A stretch of 64,000 nt of DNA from Hymenobacter gelipurpurascens (GCF_900187375.1 NZ_FYEW01000002.1:1450250-1514249); one strand, 5' to 3'. Counted from the first letter of the stretch, positions 24,670 through 34,182 are shown. Numbers and translations: made by a program. Notes: generated by a model not told the origin, from the letters alone.

Positions 24670-26493
24670 ATGCGCCGCCTTCGTCCTCTGCTGATTTCCT
24701 TTGTGCTTCTAACTGCCTCCGCTCCCTTGCACGCCCAGCAAGAGACAGACGATGGCTCCGCCAGCCTAGCCCGTGAATATGTGCGCAAGGGCGAAAACGA
24801 CAAGGCCGTGTACCTGTTTGGCCGGCTCCGCGCCGAGCAACAAACAGCGCCCAATGTGCTGCCCGATTATCTGGCTGCCCTACAGGCTACCAGCGCGCAT
24901 AAGGAGGCTGAGAAACTGGTAAAAAAGGCCCTGCGCCAGCGCCCCACTGATGTGACCTTGAGCGTTACATTAGGCCTAGTCTACCAGAAAGCCGGCGACA
25001 ATGCAGCCGCGCAAAAGCAGTTTGAGAAGGTGCTAGGCCAATTGACCACCGAGCAAGTGCTACCGGTGGCAGCCGAGTTTCAGAAAGCCAGCCAGCCGGA
25101 GTGGGCCGCCAAAACCTATCTGCGCGGACGGGAGCTTTCAAAAAACGATACCGAGTTTGCCCCGCAACTTATCCAGCTCTACACCCAGGCCGGCCAACAG
25201 AGCAAGGTGGTGATGGAAACGTTGCGGCTGGTGCAGGATGACGAGCGGCAGCTGCCCTTCGTGCGCAATATGCTCCAGAACAGCTTGCAGGACGACAAGG
25301 ACTTCGAGACGCTGGAAAAGGAGCTGCTAGGCCAGGTCCAGAAGAACCCGGAGCGTACCGTGTACAGCGAGTTGCTGCTGTGGCTGCAAGTACAGCGCCG
25401 CGACTTCACGGGGGCGCTGGTGCAGGCCAAAGCCCTCGACCGTAGGGGCCACACCGAGGGGCAGCGCGTATTGGATGTGGCAGAAATAGCCCGCCGCAAC
25501 AAAGACTACGAAAGCGCCATCCAAGGCTACGACTACGTGGTGCGCGAGTACAAGGCGCCACCGTGGTATGCCATTGCTAGGCAGCGCCTGGTGCAGACCC
25601 GTGAGGAGCAGGTTCGCAATACGTACCCCATCAATCCGGCGCAGCTGCAAGGTCTGTTGCAGGAGTACCAACAGGTGCTCACCGACCTGGGCCGTACGCC
25701 CGAAACGGCACCGGTGCTGCGCAGTATGGCGGCATTGCTGGCCTTTCAGCTCGACCAGAAAGACAAGGCCATTGCCCTGCTGAATGAAGTCATCAATATG
25801 CCGCGCGCCAGCCTGGATGTGGTAGACCAGGCCAAGATTGACTTGGCCGATATCTTCCTGTTGCGCGGTGAGCCCTGGGAAGCTACGCTGCTGTACTCGC
25901 AGGTCGAAAAGACCCATAAGGATACGCCGCTGGGCTATGATGCCAAGCTGCGCAATGCCCGCCTAAGCTACTTTGCCGGCGACTTCAAGCTGGCCCAAAG
26001 CCATCTGGACATCCTCAAGCAAGCCACCAGCCGCGAAATTGCCAATGATGCCATGCAGCTCAGCCTGCTCATCACCGACAATACCGCTATGGACACCGCC
26101 GGCGTGGCCCTGCGCGACTACGCCGCCGTAGAGCAGCTCGTGTTCCAGAATAAAATTCCGGATGCCTTACGTGGCCTAGATGCTTTGCTGCAGAAGTACC
26201 CCGGCCATGCCCTGCAAGATGAGTCGTGGTTTCTGAAAGCTCAGCTCCAACGCCGCACCGGTGACTATGCCGCCGCGCTGGCCACACTGGATAAAATTAC
26301 GGCTAACCCCAAATACGATGTGCTCAACGATGATGCGCTATTTCTGGCCGCCAGTATTCAGGAAGAAAACCTACAGGATAAGCAGAAAGCCCAGCAACTC
26401 TACAACGACGTGCTGGTGAAATACCCCGGTAGCATCTATGTAGCCGAAGCCCGCAAGCGCTTCCGCAAGCTGCGCGGCGACGCGGCGCTCTAG
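24670..26493 (+). CDS. Secreted or periplasmic TPR protein
   Basis: A 607-residue protein with a signal peptide (LLISFVLLTASAPLHAQ). Nearly the whole mature chain is TPR-like helical repeats, for example EYVRKGENDKAVYLFGRLRA, TLGLVYQKAGDNAAAQKQFE and LQRRTGDYAAALATLDKI. Such proteins act as scaffolds, usually in the periplasm or on the outer membrane, and the BamD-like tail FLAASIQEENLQDKQKAQQL supports that. The partner is unknown. The stop TAG is inside CTAGGCC and an inverted repeat of the R1-family follows. Confidence 0.85.
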   Translation: MRRLRPLLISFVLLTASAPLHAQQETDDGSASLAREYVRKGENDKAVYLFGRLRAEQQTAPNVLPDYLAALQATSAHKEAEKLVKKALRQRPTDVTLSVTLGLVYQKAGDNAAAQKQFEKVLGQLTTEQVLPVAAEFQKASQPEWAAKTYLRGRELSKNDTEFAPQLIQLYTQAGQQSKVVMETLRLVQDDERQLPFVRNMLQNSLQDDKDFETLEKELLGQVQKNPERTVYSELLLWLQVQRRDFTGALVQAKALDRRGHTEGQRVLDVAEIARRNKDYESAIQGYDYVVREYKAPPWYAIARQRLVQTREEQVRNTYPINPAQLQGLLQEYQQVLTDLGRTPETAPVLRSMAALLAFQLDQKDKAIALLNEVINMPRASLDVVDQAKIDLADIFLLRGEPWEATLLYSQVEKTHKDTPLGYDAKLRNARLSYFAGDFKLAQSHLDILKQATSREIANDAMQLSLLITDNTAMDTAGVALRDYAAVEQLVFQNKIPDALRGLDALLQKYPGHALQDESWFLKAQLQRRTGDYAAALATLDKITANPKYDVLNDDALFLAASIQEENLQDKQKAQQLYNDVLVKYPGSIYVAEARKRFRKLRGDAAL

Positions 26494-26507
26494 GCCACTC
26501 CCGAACT

Positions 26508-26584
26508 GTCATCCCGAGTGTAGCGAGGAATCTAGGTAAGTCTCCAGGTTAATAACTCAGATTCCTCGCCGCGCTCGGAATGAC
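26508..26584. repeat. Inverted repeat R3 (R1 family)
   Basis: Arms 26508-26533 and 26559-26584 (GTCATCCCGAG... and its imperfect complement) around a 25 bp loop. Same family as the outer arms of R1. It lies between converging genes. Confidence 0.8.
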
Positions 26585-26594
26585 ACAAAAACGC

Positions 26595-26708
26595 TCAGGC
26601 GAAGAACAAAAACATGAGACCCAGAATCACGAAAAACGCCAGATACATCAGGCCGTCGGTGAGGATGTATTGGCGGTATTCCTGATAGAATTCGCGGAGT
26701 TTCTTCAT
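26595..26708 (-). CDS. Predicted 37-residue single-helix membrane protein
   Basis: ATG 26708 to TGA 26595, 37 residues starting MKKLREFYQEYRQYILTDG. Residues 21-36 (MYLAFFVILGLMFLFF) form a hydrophobic helix. It is divergent from recJ. The basic amphipathic N-terminus with a C-terminal helix resembles other small membrane proteins of Bacteroidota, but I do not recognise a named family. The start codon, length and strong hydrophobic pattern support a real gene; codon statistics cannot be checked here. Confidence 0.6.
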   Translation of the reverse strand: MKKLREFYQEYRQYILTDGLMYLAFFVILGLMFLFFA

Positions 26709-26797
26709 GATACAATAGGGGAGAAATAGCTGCAGCGAAATTACGGAATCTGACTCCAGAAGACGGAAGGAAACGCGGCCTGCGCCGTTTTTCTTTG

Positions 26798-26805
26798 TAC
26801 TTTTG
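26798..26805 (+). promoter_or_regulatory. -7 element of recJ
   Basis: TACTTTTG, exact TAnnTTTG match, 33 bp before the recJ start. The upstream TTG is not evident. Confidence 0.5.
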
Positions 26806-26838
26806 AAGATACCGCCCCTAGCGGCTTCTGGCAGAATT

Positions 26839-28560
26839 ATGGAAAAACGATGGATTCGCAAGCCGGCGCCCGACGCCGAAAAAGTCCGGCACCTGGCCGA
26901 CGCTCTTCGCGTCAACGAGGCTATCATTTCCCTGCTCTGCCAGCGGCGGGTGAGCACCTTTGAGGAGGCCCGTTCCTTCTTCCGCCCCGCGCTGGATACG
27001 CTGCCCGACCCGCTGCTGATGCGCGACATGGACCGCGCCGTAGACCGCCTCGTGGAGGCCCTGCATATGGGCGAGAAAGTGCTCGTGTTCGGCGACTATG
27101 ATGTGGACGGTACCACCTCCGTGGCCTTGGTGTATAGCTACCTGCGCACGTTCTTCGGCCCTGAGCGCATCGACTACTACATTCCGGACCGCTATAAAGA
27201 GGGCTACGGCATCTCGGAAGCTGGTATTGATTTCGCTGCCGAAAACGGCTATGCCCTCATCATCGCGCTCGACTGCGGTGTGAAAGCCGTGGAGAAAGTG
27301 GCCTACGCCAATGCGCGAAGCGTCGATTTCATTATCTGCGACCACCACTTACCCGGCGCGGAGTTACCGGCCGCCGTGGCCGTGCTCGACCCTAAGCGCG
27401 TCGACTGCAAATACCCTTTTAAGGAACTCTCGGGTTGTGGCGTGGGCTTTAAGCTGATGCAGGCCTTCTCCCAGAATCAGGGCTTGCCGGAAGAGCCTCT
27501 GCACGATCTGCTGGACTTTGTGGCCGTGAGTATTGCGGCGGATATTGTACCCATCACGGGGGAGAACCGCACCCTGGCCTACCACGGCCTGCGCCTGCTC
27601 AACGACCGGATGCGCCCTCAGCGAGCTGGCCTAGATGCGTTGCGTGAGCTGGCCGGCATTCAGAATGCCGAGCTCAACATCAGCAGCCTAGTATTCGGGT
27701 TTTCGCCGCGTATTAATGCCGCCGGCCGCATGGGCGACGCGAAGCGCTCGGTAGCCATGCTGTTGGCCGAAAGCACCGAGGAAGCTAAGGAAAAGGCCGG
27801 GGTAGTAGATAAAACCAACCAGGAGCGCCGTGGCTTCGATACCAGCATCACGAAAGAGGCGTTGGAAATGATTGAGCAGGACGACATGCACCGCACGGCC
27901 AGCTCCACCGTGCTCTTTAAGCAGGACTGGCACAAGGGCGTGGTGGGCATTGTGGCCTCGCGCTGCCTCGATAAGTATTACCGGCCTACCATCATTCTCA
28001 CGGAAAGCAACGGCAAAGCCACTGGCTCAGCCCGCTCCGTAATCGGGTTCGATGTACACCAGGCCATTGAGGAATGCTCGGAGCTGCTGGATCAATTTGG
28101 GGGGCACATGTACGCCGCCGGCCTGACGTTGCCCGTAGAGAACGTGCCCGCTTTCCGCGAGAAGTTCGAGCGTATTGTAGCCGGCCGCATTTTACCGGAG
28201 CAGATGATTCCGCCGGTGGAAATAGATCAGAAGCTGCAGCTCAGCGACATTACACTTGGCTTTTTCAACCTGCTTCGGCAGATGGAGCCCTTCGGCCCGG
28301 GCAACTCCAACCCGGTGTTTGAGTCGGAGAAGGTGTACGTAACGCCCGATTCAGCACGCATTGTGGGCAACTCTCACCTTAAGCTCACGCTTACCCAAGA
28401 TGGCCGCCACACCGTGGATGCCATTGGCTTCGGGCTGGGTGAGTACCTAGAGGAAATTCAGCGCGGCCAGCCATTCCACGTGTGCTATACCGTGGAAATG
28501 AACGAGTACCGGGGTGTGAAAACGCTGCAGCTGCGCGTGAAAGATATTCGTTGGGAGTAA
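26839..28560 (+). CDS. recJ: Single-stranded-DNA-specific exonuclease RecJ
   Basis: A 573-residue DHH-family 5'-to-3' exonuclease acting in RecF-pathway and mismatch repair. Motif I is VFGDYDVDGTTSVALV (about 88), motif III is IICDHHLPGAELP (about 166), and SCGVGFKLMQAF follows (DHHA1 begins about 355, VVGIVASRCLDKYYRPTIIL). FGGHMYAAGLTL and FGPGNSNPVF are typical of the C-terminal domains. ATG 26839 (MEKRWIRKP) is chosen; the frame opens at TTG 26803. It is in the same window as recF. Confidence 0.96.
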   Translation: MEKRWIRKPAPDAEKVRHLADALRVNEAIISLLCQRRVSTFEEARSFFRPALDTLPDPLLMRDMDRAVDRLVEALHMGEKVLVFGDYDVDGTTSVALVYSYLRTFFGPERIDYYIPDRYKEGYGISEAGIDFAAENGYALIIALDCGVKAVEKVAYANARSVDFIICDHHLPGAELPAAVAVLDPKRVDCKYPFKELSGCGVGFKLMQAFSQNQGLPEEPLHDLLDFVAVSIAADIVPITGENRTLAYHGLRLLNDRMRPQRAGLDALRELAGIQNAELNISSLVFGFSPRINAAGRMGDAKRSVAMLLAESTEEAKEKAGVVDKTNQERRGFDTSITKEALEMIEQDDMHRTASSTVLFKQDWHKGVVGIVASRCLDKYYRPTIILTESNGKATGSARSVIGFDVHQAIEECSELLDQFGGHMYAAGLTLPVENVPAFREKFERIVAGRILPEQMIPPVEIDQKLQLSDITLGFFNLLRQMEPFGPGNSNPVFESEKVYVTPDSARIVGNSHLKLTLTQDGRHTVDAIGFGLGEYLEEIQRGQPFHVCYTVEMNEYRGVKTLQLRVKDIRWE

Positions 28561-28594
28561 GCCTCAGCGGCTCTTCCACGCGCTTACAGATGGC

Positions 28595-29116
28595 CTAGAG
28601 AGGTTTGGGCAGCGCATACTGCGTGCCATTCCAGGTGAAATAGCCGTCGCGGGTATAGGTGCCGTAGAAGTTCCGGCTACCTGCTGCGGTAGGGCTGTAC
28701 AGGTCTTGTGTGCGACCTATGCTCAGCCAGGTAGTAGTCCCGTTCAGCCGACGTTCCCGCAAGATTTTCTGGCCATTTATCTTGGCTACGAACGTCTCTT
28801 TTACCTGCCCATTACGCAGGTACACGGTCTTCTGCTTCCAGATATTCATGCGTTGCACGCGGTCCTGGGGCAACTTGTTGGGGTTTGCGGCGGGGTTGAA
28901 GCCTTGCACCACATGCCGGCGCGCTCCCATACGGCGCGCGGTAATCTCGAATCGGGTTTTCTCACTCAACTCTAGCCGGGTGCTGGCGGCTAACTGCAGG
29001 AGAGAATCGCGGGCGGCAGTAGCCTTCGTAACGTCGGTAATTATTTGCGCCTGAGTAATAAAAGGCGAGAAAAGGGCGGATAAGGTAACGGAGAGTAGTA
29101 CAGCCTGTTTTTGCAT
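28595..29116 (-). CDS. Secreted hypothetical protein
   Basis: A 173-residue protein with a signal peptide (LLSVTLSALFSPFITQAQ). The mature region is helical at first (about 25-60), then strand-rich with WKQKTVYLRNGQVKETFVA and YGTYTRDGYFTWNGTQYALP. No family is recognised. It converges with recJ; its stop TAG is in a CTAGGCC motif on the minus strand. It may form a unit with the DoxX gene upstream, 49 bp away. Confidence 0.7.
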   Translation of the reverse strand: MQKQAVLLSVTLSALFSPFITQAQIITDVTKATAARDSLLQLAASTRLELSEKTRFEITARRMGARRHVVQGFNPAANPNKLPQDRVQRMNIWKQKTVYLRNGQVKETFVAKINGQKILRERRLNGTTTWLSIGRTQDLYSPTAAGSRNFYGTYTRDGYFTWNGTQYALPKPL

Positions 29117-29165
29117 CAGATAAAGAAAGTTGGATAAATACCTGCGGCAAATATACTAGCCTACC

Positions 29166-29543
29166 TCAACCGTTCACTGTTGGCTTCGAAATCCGCCAAA
29201 CCCATGCAATCAGGACCAGTTGCAGCGGCAACCGCAGCCACAGCGCCCACAGAGGCACCGGTAGGCCTGCGCCATGTGCCTGCAGCATATAAACGTTTGC
29301 CGGAAACACGGCCACCAGCAGCGCAATAAGGCCCCAGCCGGCCAGGCGGCGCGTGGCGGGCAGCAACAAGCCTAGGCCACCCGCTATTTCCGCTACCCCA
29401 CTGATATAGACCAGCAGGAGGGGAGCCGGTAAATACGGCGGCACGATGCGCACGAACTTTTCGGGGGATGTGAAATGGGTGATGCCGGCGCCGATAAATA
29501 ACAGAGCCAGCGGATAGCGGCTCAACTTCCAGAATAAGGTCAT
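29166..29543 (-). CDS. DoxX family membrane protein
   Basis: A 125-residue protein with four predicted membrane helices. The DoxX signature region is LALLFIGAGITHFTSPEKFV near the N-terminus, followed by AEIAGGLGLLLPATRRLAGWG. DoxX proteins are small quinone-linked or redox-associated membrane proteins; the exact role here is unknown. Ends just after the hypothetical secreted protein begins downstream in the same direction. Confidence 0.85.
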   Translation of the reverse strand: MTLFWKLSRYPLALLFIGAGITHFTSPEKFVRIVPPYLPAPLLLVYISGVAEIAGGLGLLLPATRRLAGWGLIALLVAVFPANVYMLQAHGAGLPVPLWALWLRLPLQLVLIAWVWRISKPTVNG

Positions 29544-29736
29544 ATAGCTACCTGACGAGCTAGGCCACTGTTTGGTTTGCCCTACGGCTTTTCAGGCGCG
29601 AGCCTGGCTGTGGCAAGAGTAGTTGAACAAGCCCACCAGCAGCGCAGCCCGAAAGCGCCCTTAGGCCAGTAGGCGCGCCACAATGCGTACCTTGGCATGG
29701 GCGTTATAGCCCTCCATTCACTATCTACCTCACTTG

Positions 29737-31578
29737 ATGAAAACGTTCTATCTGGCCCTTGGGCTGGGGCTGGCCGTGGCCGCTACGGCGCAGGCCCAGC
29801 AATCGGCAGCCGGTTATCAGATTGCCCTCGACCTGCAAAATATTCAAAACGACCGGGTGAAAGTGGTGGTGCAAACGCCCCCCATAAAGGAGGCGCAGGT
29901 TACCTATGTAATGCCCTCCGTGGTGCCGGGCTCGTACTCCAAAAAAGACTACGGACGGTTCGTGACCAGCTTCAAGGCATTTGACTCGAAGGACAAACCG
30001 CTGAAAGTAAAGAACAACGGCCCCAATCTGTTCGTTATCGACAACGCCAAGAACCTGGCCCGCCTAGAGTACCTCGTGGATGATACCTGGGACGCCAAGC
30101 AGGACGACTCGTTCATTTTCCAGCCTGGCGGCACCAACATTGAAGCCGGCCGCAACGTCACACTGAACCACTACGGTTTCTATGGCTACTTGGAAGGCTA
30201 CAAGATGCTGCCCTACCAGGTAAGCGTGCAGAAACCCGCCGACTTCTATGGCGCCTCGGCGCTGGATGTGCGCCATGAGTCGCCGACCAAAGACGTGTTT
30301 TCGGCCAACGACTACGTAACCCTGGCCGATGGTCCGGTGCTCTACAACAAGCCCGATACAGCCAGCTTCAGCACCGGTGGCGCCCGTATTTCGGTGGCCG
30401 TATTATCGGAGGGCGGCGTAGTAAAAGCAGCCCAGGTGAGCGAAATGCTGCGGCCGATGTCGGAGGCGCTGACCAAGTTTTTTGGGAAGATGCCGGTGCC
30501 GAAGTATCAGTTTCTGATGTACTTCCCCAGCCTCACCTCGCCGCTGAATAGCAAAAACGGCGGCTACGGGGCCATGGAGCACAGCTACTCCTCCCTCTAT
30601 TTCCTGCCCGAAATTCCGGACCAGGACCGTATGCGGAGCATGGTGCTGGAAGTGGCCTCGCATGAGTTTCTGCACATGTTGGCCCCGCTTAACATTCATA
30701 GCAAGGAAATAGGGGAGTTCGACTTCCAGAACCCGAAAATGTCGCAGCACTTGTGGCTGTATGAGGGCGTGACGGAGTACGTGTCGCAGCTGGTGCAGGT
30801 GCGCGGCGGCCTGATTACGCCCGACGAGTTTCGGGAGCGGATGAAGGGCAAAATCGATAAGTCGCAGGAGTTCAAGGATGTGTCGTTCACGGAAATGAGC
30901 CGCAAGATTCTGGAAGCGCCCTACAAAGACATGTACAACAACGTGTATGAGAAAGGCGCGCTGCTAGGCCTGTTGCTGGATATCCGCATCCGGGAGCTAA
31001 GCCAGGGCCGCCAGACTCTGCGCGACGTGCTGCTAGCCCTGCGCGAGAAATACGGCCCTAACCGCTCCTTCGAGGACAGCCAGCTGATTCCGGAAGTAGT
31101 GGCCCTCACGAATCCGCAGCTGCAGCAGTTCTTCGACCGCTATGTGATAGGAGCGGAGCCCCTGCCGCTGCAGGAGTACTTCGGCAAAATTGGCTGGACG
31201 TATGCACCTGTAGGCCAGGCCAAGGTGAAAGCCTTCGGCAATATTGGCTTCGGCTACGACCAGGGTAAAGACCAGTTCCGGGCCATGAAAACCAAAGCTG
31301 AGGAAAATGCCTTCGGCCTAAACGAAGGCGACGTAATTCTGGCCATCAATGGGCAAGCCGTGAATATGCAGTCGGCTGAAAAGCTACTGCGCCCGTTGGT
31401 AGAGCCCAAAACGGCCGATCCGGTCCGGGTGAAATTCCGCACTGGTGCCAATGGGCCAGAGCAGGAGCGCCAGGCCACACCGCGGGAGTTCGATGTAGAA
31501 GTGAAGAACCTCGTAGAAGCCGTTCCTACGCCCACCCCCACCCAGCAGGCCCTGCAGGACGGGCTGTTTAAAGGGTAG
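29737..31578 (+). CDS. M61 family peptidase with C-terminal PDZ domain
   Basis: A 613-residue secreted or periplasmic protein (signal YLALGLGLAVAATAQAQQ). The zinc site is the HExxH in ASHEFLHMLAPLNIHSKE (about 308) with the downstream glutamate in LWLYEGVTEYVSQ. This is a gluzincin of family M61 (glycyl aminopeptidase type). A PDZ domain occupies about 495-570 (FGLNEGDVILAINGQAVN). The N-terminal half is the beta-sandwich domain. Start is ATG 29737 rather than the TTG three bases earlier. R4 repeats follow its stop. Confidence 0.93.
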   Translation: MKTFYLALGLGLAVAATAQAQQSAAGYQIALDLQNIQNDRVKVVVQTPPIKEAQVTYVMPSVVPGSYSKKDYGRFVTSFKAFDSKDKPLKVKNNGPNLFVIDNAKNLARLEYLVDDTWDAKQDDSFIFQPGGTNIEAGRNVTLNHYGFYGYLEGYKMLPYQVSVQKPADFYGASALDVRHESPTKDVFSANDYVTLADGPVLYNKPDTASFSTGGARISVAVLSEGGVVKAAQVSEMLRPMSEALTKFFGKMPVPKYQFLMYFPSLTSPLNSKNGGYGAMEHSYSSLYFLPEIPDQDRMRSMVLEVASHEFLHMLAPLNIHSKEIGEFDFQNPKMSQHLWLYEGVTEYVSQLVQVRGGLITPDEFRERMKGKIDKSQEFKDVSFTEMSRKILEAPYKDMYNNVYEKGALLGLLLDIRIRELSQGRQTLRDVLLALREKYGPNRSFEDSQLIPEVVALTNPQLQQFFDRYVIGAEPLPLQEYFGKIGWTYAPVGQAKVKAFGNIGFGYDQGKDQFRAMKTKAEENAFGLNEGDVILAINGQAVNMQSAEKLLRPLVEPKTADPVRVKFRTGANGPEQERQATPREFDVEVKNLVEAVPTPTPTQQALQDGLFKG

Positions 31579-31596
31579 AAGGTACACCGATACCAG

Positions 31597-31694
31597 AACG
31601 TCATGTCGAGCTTGTCGAGACATCTCGCGTGCTGACGTTGTGGTGGTAATCCAACGATTCGAGCGAGATGTCTCGACAAGCTCGACATGACGTT
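31597..31694. repeat. Inverted repeat R4 (32 bp perfect arms)
   Basis: Arms 31597-31628 and 31663-31694 are exact reverse complements starting AACGTCATGTCGAGCTTGTC, with a 34 bp loop. It sits between the M61 gene and lptB. Confidence 0.92.
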
Positions 31695-31732
31695 CTAGTT
31701 ACCTTATCACCTTCATACCCTCATTCCTCCCT

Positions 31733-31740
31733 TACCTTTG
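31733..31740 (+). promoter_or_regulatory. -7 element very close to the lptB start
   Basis: TACCTTTG, exact TAnnTTTG match, ends 7 bp before the ATG of lptB. The RNA would start at or within a few bases of the ATG (possibly leaderless). Confidence 0.55.
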
Positions 31741-31747
31741 CCGCACG

Positions 31748-32479
31748 ATGATTTTACGAGCCGAACACCTGGTTAAAAAGTACAAGTCGCGCACGGTGGT
31801 GAACGATATGTCCCTGCAAGTAGAGCAGGGCGAAATCGTAGGCCTGTTGGGGCCGAACGGGGCCGGCAAAACCACCTCGTTCTATATGACGGTGGGCATG
31901 GTGAAGCCTAACGAGGGCCGCATTTTCCTGGATGATCAGGAAATTACCCACCTGCCTATCTACAAGCGCGCCCGCTTAGGCATCGGCTACCTGGCCCAGG
32001 AAGCCAGCGTGTTCCGGGACCTGACGGTGGAGGAGAATATCCTGTCGGTGCTGGAAATGACCAACCTCTCGAAAACCGCCCAGCGCGATAAAACCGAAGA
32101 GCTGCTCAATGAATTCAGCCTGACCCACGTGCGCAAAAACCTGGGCCGCGTGCTGAGCGGCGGCGAGCGGCGGCGCACCGAAATTGCGCGGGCTTTGGCC
32201 GTAGACCCCAAATTTGTGCTGCTGGATGAGCCGTTTGCGGGTGTTGACCCGATTGCCGTGGAAGAAATACAGGGCATCGTGGCCAAGCTCAAGCACAAGA
32301 ACATCGGCATCCTCATCACCGACCACAACGTGAACGAAACGCTCAGCATCGTGGACAGGGCCTACCTGCTCTTCGAAGGCAAGCTACTGAAAGCCGGCAC
32401 CGCCGAAGAACTGGCTGAAGATGAGATGGTGCGCCGCGTGTACCTGGGCAAGCACTTCGAGCTGAAGCGGAAAGTGTAG
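31748..32479 (+). CDS. lptB: LPS export ABC transporter ATPase LptB
   Basis: A 243-residue ABC ATPase. Walker A is [12 protein letters not shown] (about 37), signature [15 protein letters not shown], Walker [15 protein letters not shown] and the switch histidine is in [12 protein letters not shown]. The last is the characteristic H-loop context of LptB. With LptF and LptG it pulls LPS out of the inner membrane; LptC is encoded at 21237 but LptFG are not in the window. A palindromic repeat (R5) that may act as terminator follows. Confidence 0.95.
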   Translation: MILRAEHLVKKYKSRTVVNDMSLQVEQGEIVGLLGPNGAGKTTSFYMTVGMVKPNEGRIFLDDQEITHLPIYKRARLGIGYLAQEASVFRDLTVEENILSVLEMTNLSKTAQRDKTEELLNEFSLTHVRKNLGRVLSGGERRRTEIARALAVDPKFVLLDEPFAGVDPIAVEEIQGIVAKLKHKNIGILITDHNVNETLSIVDRAYLLFEGKLLKAGTAEELAEDEMVRRVYLGKHFELKRKV

Positions 32480-32487
32480 CGAGGAGG

Positions 32488-32538
32488 TGGCCTAGAACTG
32501 TCATTCCGACCGCAGGGCGGAATGACAGTTCTAGGCCA
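32488..32538. repeat. Inverted repeat R5 ending in CTAGGCCA
   Basis: Arms of 21 bp, TGGCCTAGAACTGTCATTCCG and its complement, at 32488-32508 and 32518-32538, with a 9 bp loop. It combines the CTAGGCCA motif with the GTCATTCCG motif of R1. As an RNA hairpin it could end lptB transcription. Confidence 0.9.
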
Positions 32539-32614
32539 GTTGCAATTATGGTAACTTTCTGCCGCCGCTTACGGTACAGAAGCCCATTCTCAAGCCCCAT
32601 CTATTCCCACCCTT

Positions 32615-34141
32615 GTGATCAGTACCGTTCTAACGTGGGCCGTGCAGCGCCGACTAGATGACATCGAGCACTTTCGGCAGCACCCTCACGATGTGCAACA
32701 GAGCCTGTTGCAAGGCCTGTTGCGCACAGCTCGCGGTACGGAATGGGGGCAGCGCTACGGCTTCGCTGATGCCCCATCGGCTCAGGAGTTTGCCCAACGT
32801 GTACCCATCAGCAGCTACGAAGACCTGTACCCTGACCTAGAACGAGTGCTGCGCGGCGAGAACAACGTGTTGTGGCCCGGCCCCAACCAGTGGTTTGCCA
32901 AAAGCAGCGGCACTACCAACGCCCGCAGCAAGTTTATCCCGGTCACGCGCGAATCGTTGCACGATGGCCACTACCGCGCCGGCCGCGATATGTCGGCCGT
33001 GGCCACGTATCTGTACCCGGAAATTGATGTGTTTGCGGGCAAAACGCTCTCCCTGGGCGGCACCCACCAGGCCAACCCGTTCCGGGCTGAGAGCACTGCT
33101 TCCCGCGTGGGCGACGTCTCGGCCGTCATCATGCAGAACCTCCCGGCCTGGGCCGAGTTTATCCGTACGCCGCCGCTAGAGCTGGCCTTGCTGGATGAGT
33201 GGGAGGAGAAGATTGAGCGCATTGCCCAGCACGTACTGCAGGTAGATGTCCGGGCGCTAGCGGGCGTGCCTACCTGGATGATTGTACTGATCCGCCACGT
33301 GGTGGAGCTGGCCGGCGCCGAACATATTGGGCAGGTATGGCCCAACCTAGGCCTGTTCCTGCACGGCGCGGTGGCGTTCGGGCCATACCGGGAGCTGTTC
33401 CGGCAGCTTATTCCGATGGAGCAGATGCGCTACCTCGAAATCTACAACGCCTCCGAAGGCTACTTCGCTTTCCAGGATGAGCCCAACTCAGAGGACTTGC
33501 TCCTACTGCTCAACCATGGGGTGTACTACGAGTTCCTGCCCGCCGACCAGTGGGAGGCTCCGGAGCCGAAAGCCATAGGCTTGGATGAGGTGCAGCTAGG
33601 CCAGAGCTACGCGCTTATCATCAGCACCAATGCCGGCCTCTGGCGCTACAAAATCGGCGATACGGTGCGGTTCACGAGCTTGGCTCCGTATCGCATCCGG
33701 ATATCGGGGCGCACCAAGCACTTCCTGAACGCTTTTGGCGAGGAAGTAGTAGTGGAAAATGCCGACGCCGCCATTTCCGCCGCCTGTCAGGCTACCGGCG
33801 CCACCATCCGCGATTTTACCGCCGCGCCTGTTTACTTCGATACGCAGGATGGCGCTTCCCGCGGTGGGCACCAGTGGGTGCTGGAGTTTGTGCAGGCCCC
33901 GCCGGATACCAGCCGTTTCGGAGAAGTATTAGACCAGACCCTCCGCCAGCTTAACTCCGACTATGACGCTAAACGACACCGCGATATTGCCTTGGCTCCG
34001 CCGCACTTAGTAGTGGCTCCGGCGGGCACTTTCGAGCGGTGGCTGGCCGGTAAAGGAAAATTAGGCGGCCAGCACAAAGTGCCACGCCTCAGTAATTCCC
34101 GTGAGTTTTTAGAGGAAATCCTAGATCAACTAAATAATTAG
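32615..34141 (+). CDS. GH3 family acyl-adenylating protein
   Basis: A 508-residue protein of the GH3 family, named for plant auxin-responsive enzymes that ligate amino acids to acyl acids through an adenylate. The ATP-binding loop is SSGTTNARSKFIPVTRESL (about 98-116). YNASEGYFAF (about 279) and ISGRTKHFLNAFGEEVVVEN (about 363) are family motifs. Bacterial homologues are common in Bacteroidota, and their substrates are unknown. It starts at GTG 32615, 76 bp after R5. It is followed by a lipoprotein gene 42 bp downstream. Confidence 0.9.
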   Translation: MISTVLTWAVQRRLDDIEHFRQHPHDVQQSLLQGLLRTARGTEWGQRYGFADAPSAQEFAQRVPISSYEDLYPDLERVLRGENNVLWPGPNQWFAKSSGTTNARSKFIPVTRESLHDGHYRAGRDMSAVATYLYPEIDVFAGKTLSLGGTHQANPFRAESTASRVGDVSAVIMQNLPAWAEFIRTPPLELALLDEWEEKIERIAQHVLQVDVRALAGVPTWMIVLIRHVVELAGAEHIGQVWPNLGLFLHGAVAFGPYRELFRQLIPMEQMRYLEIYNASEGYFAFQDEPNSEDLLLLLNHGVYYEFLPADQWEAPEPKAIGLDEVQLGQSYALIISTNAGLWRYKIGDTVRFTSLAPYRIRISGRTKHFLNAFGEEVVVENADAAISAACQATGATIRDFTAAPVYFDTQDGASRGGHQWVLEFVQAPPDTSRFGEVLDQTLRQLNSDYDAKRHRDIALAPPHLVVAPAGTFERWLAGKGKLGGQHKVPRLSNSREFLEEILDQLNN

Positions 34142-34182
34142 TTATAACTTCCGTTGGTATCAAGCTATCAAGCGTTTGCCTG

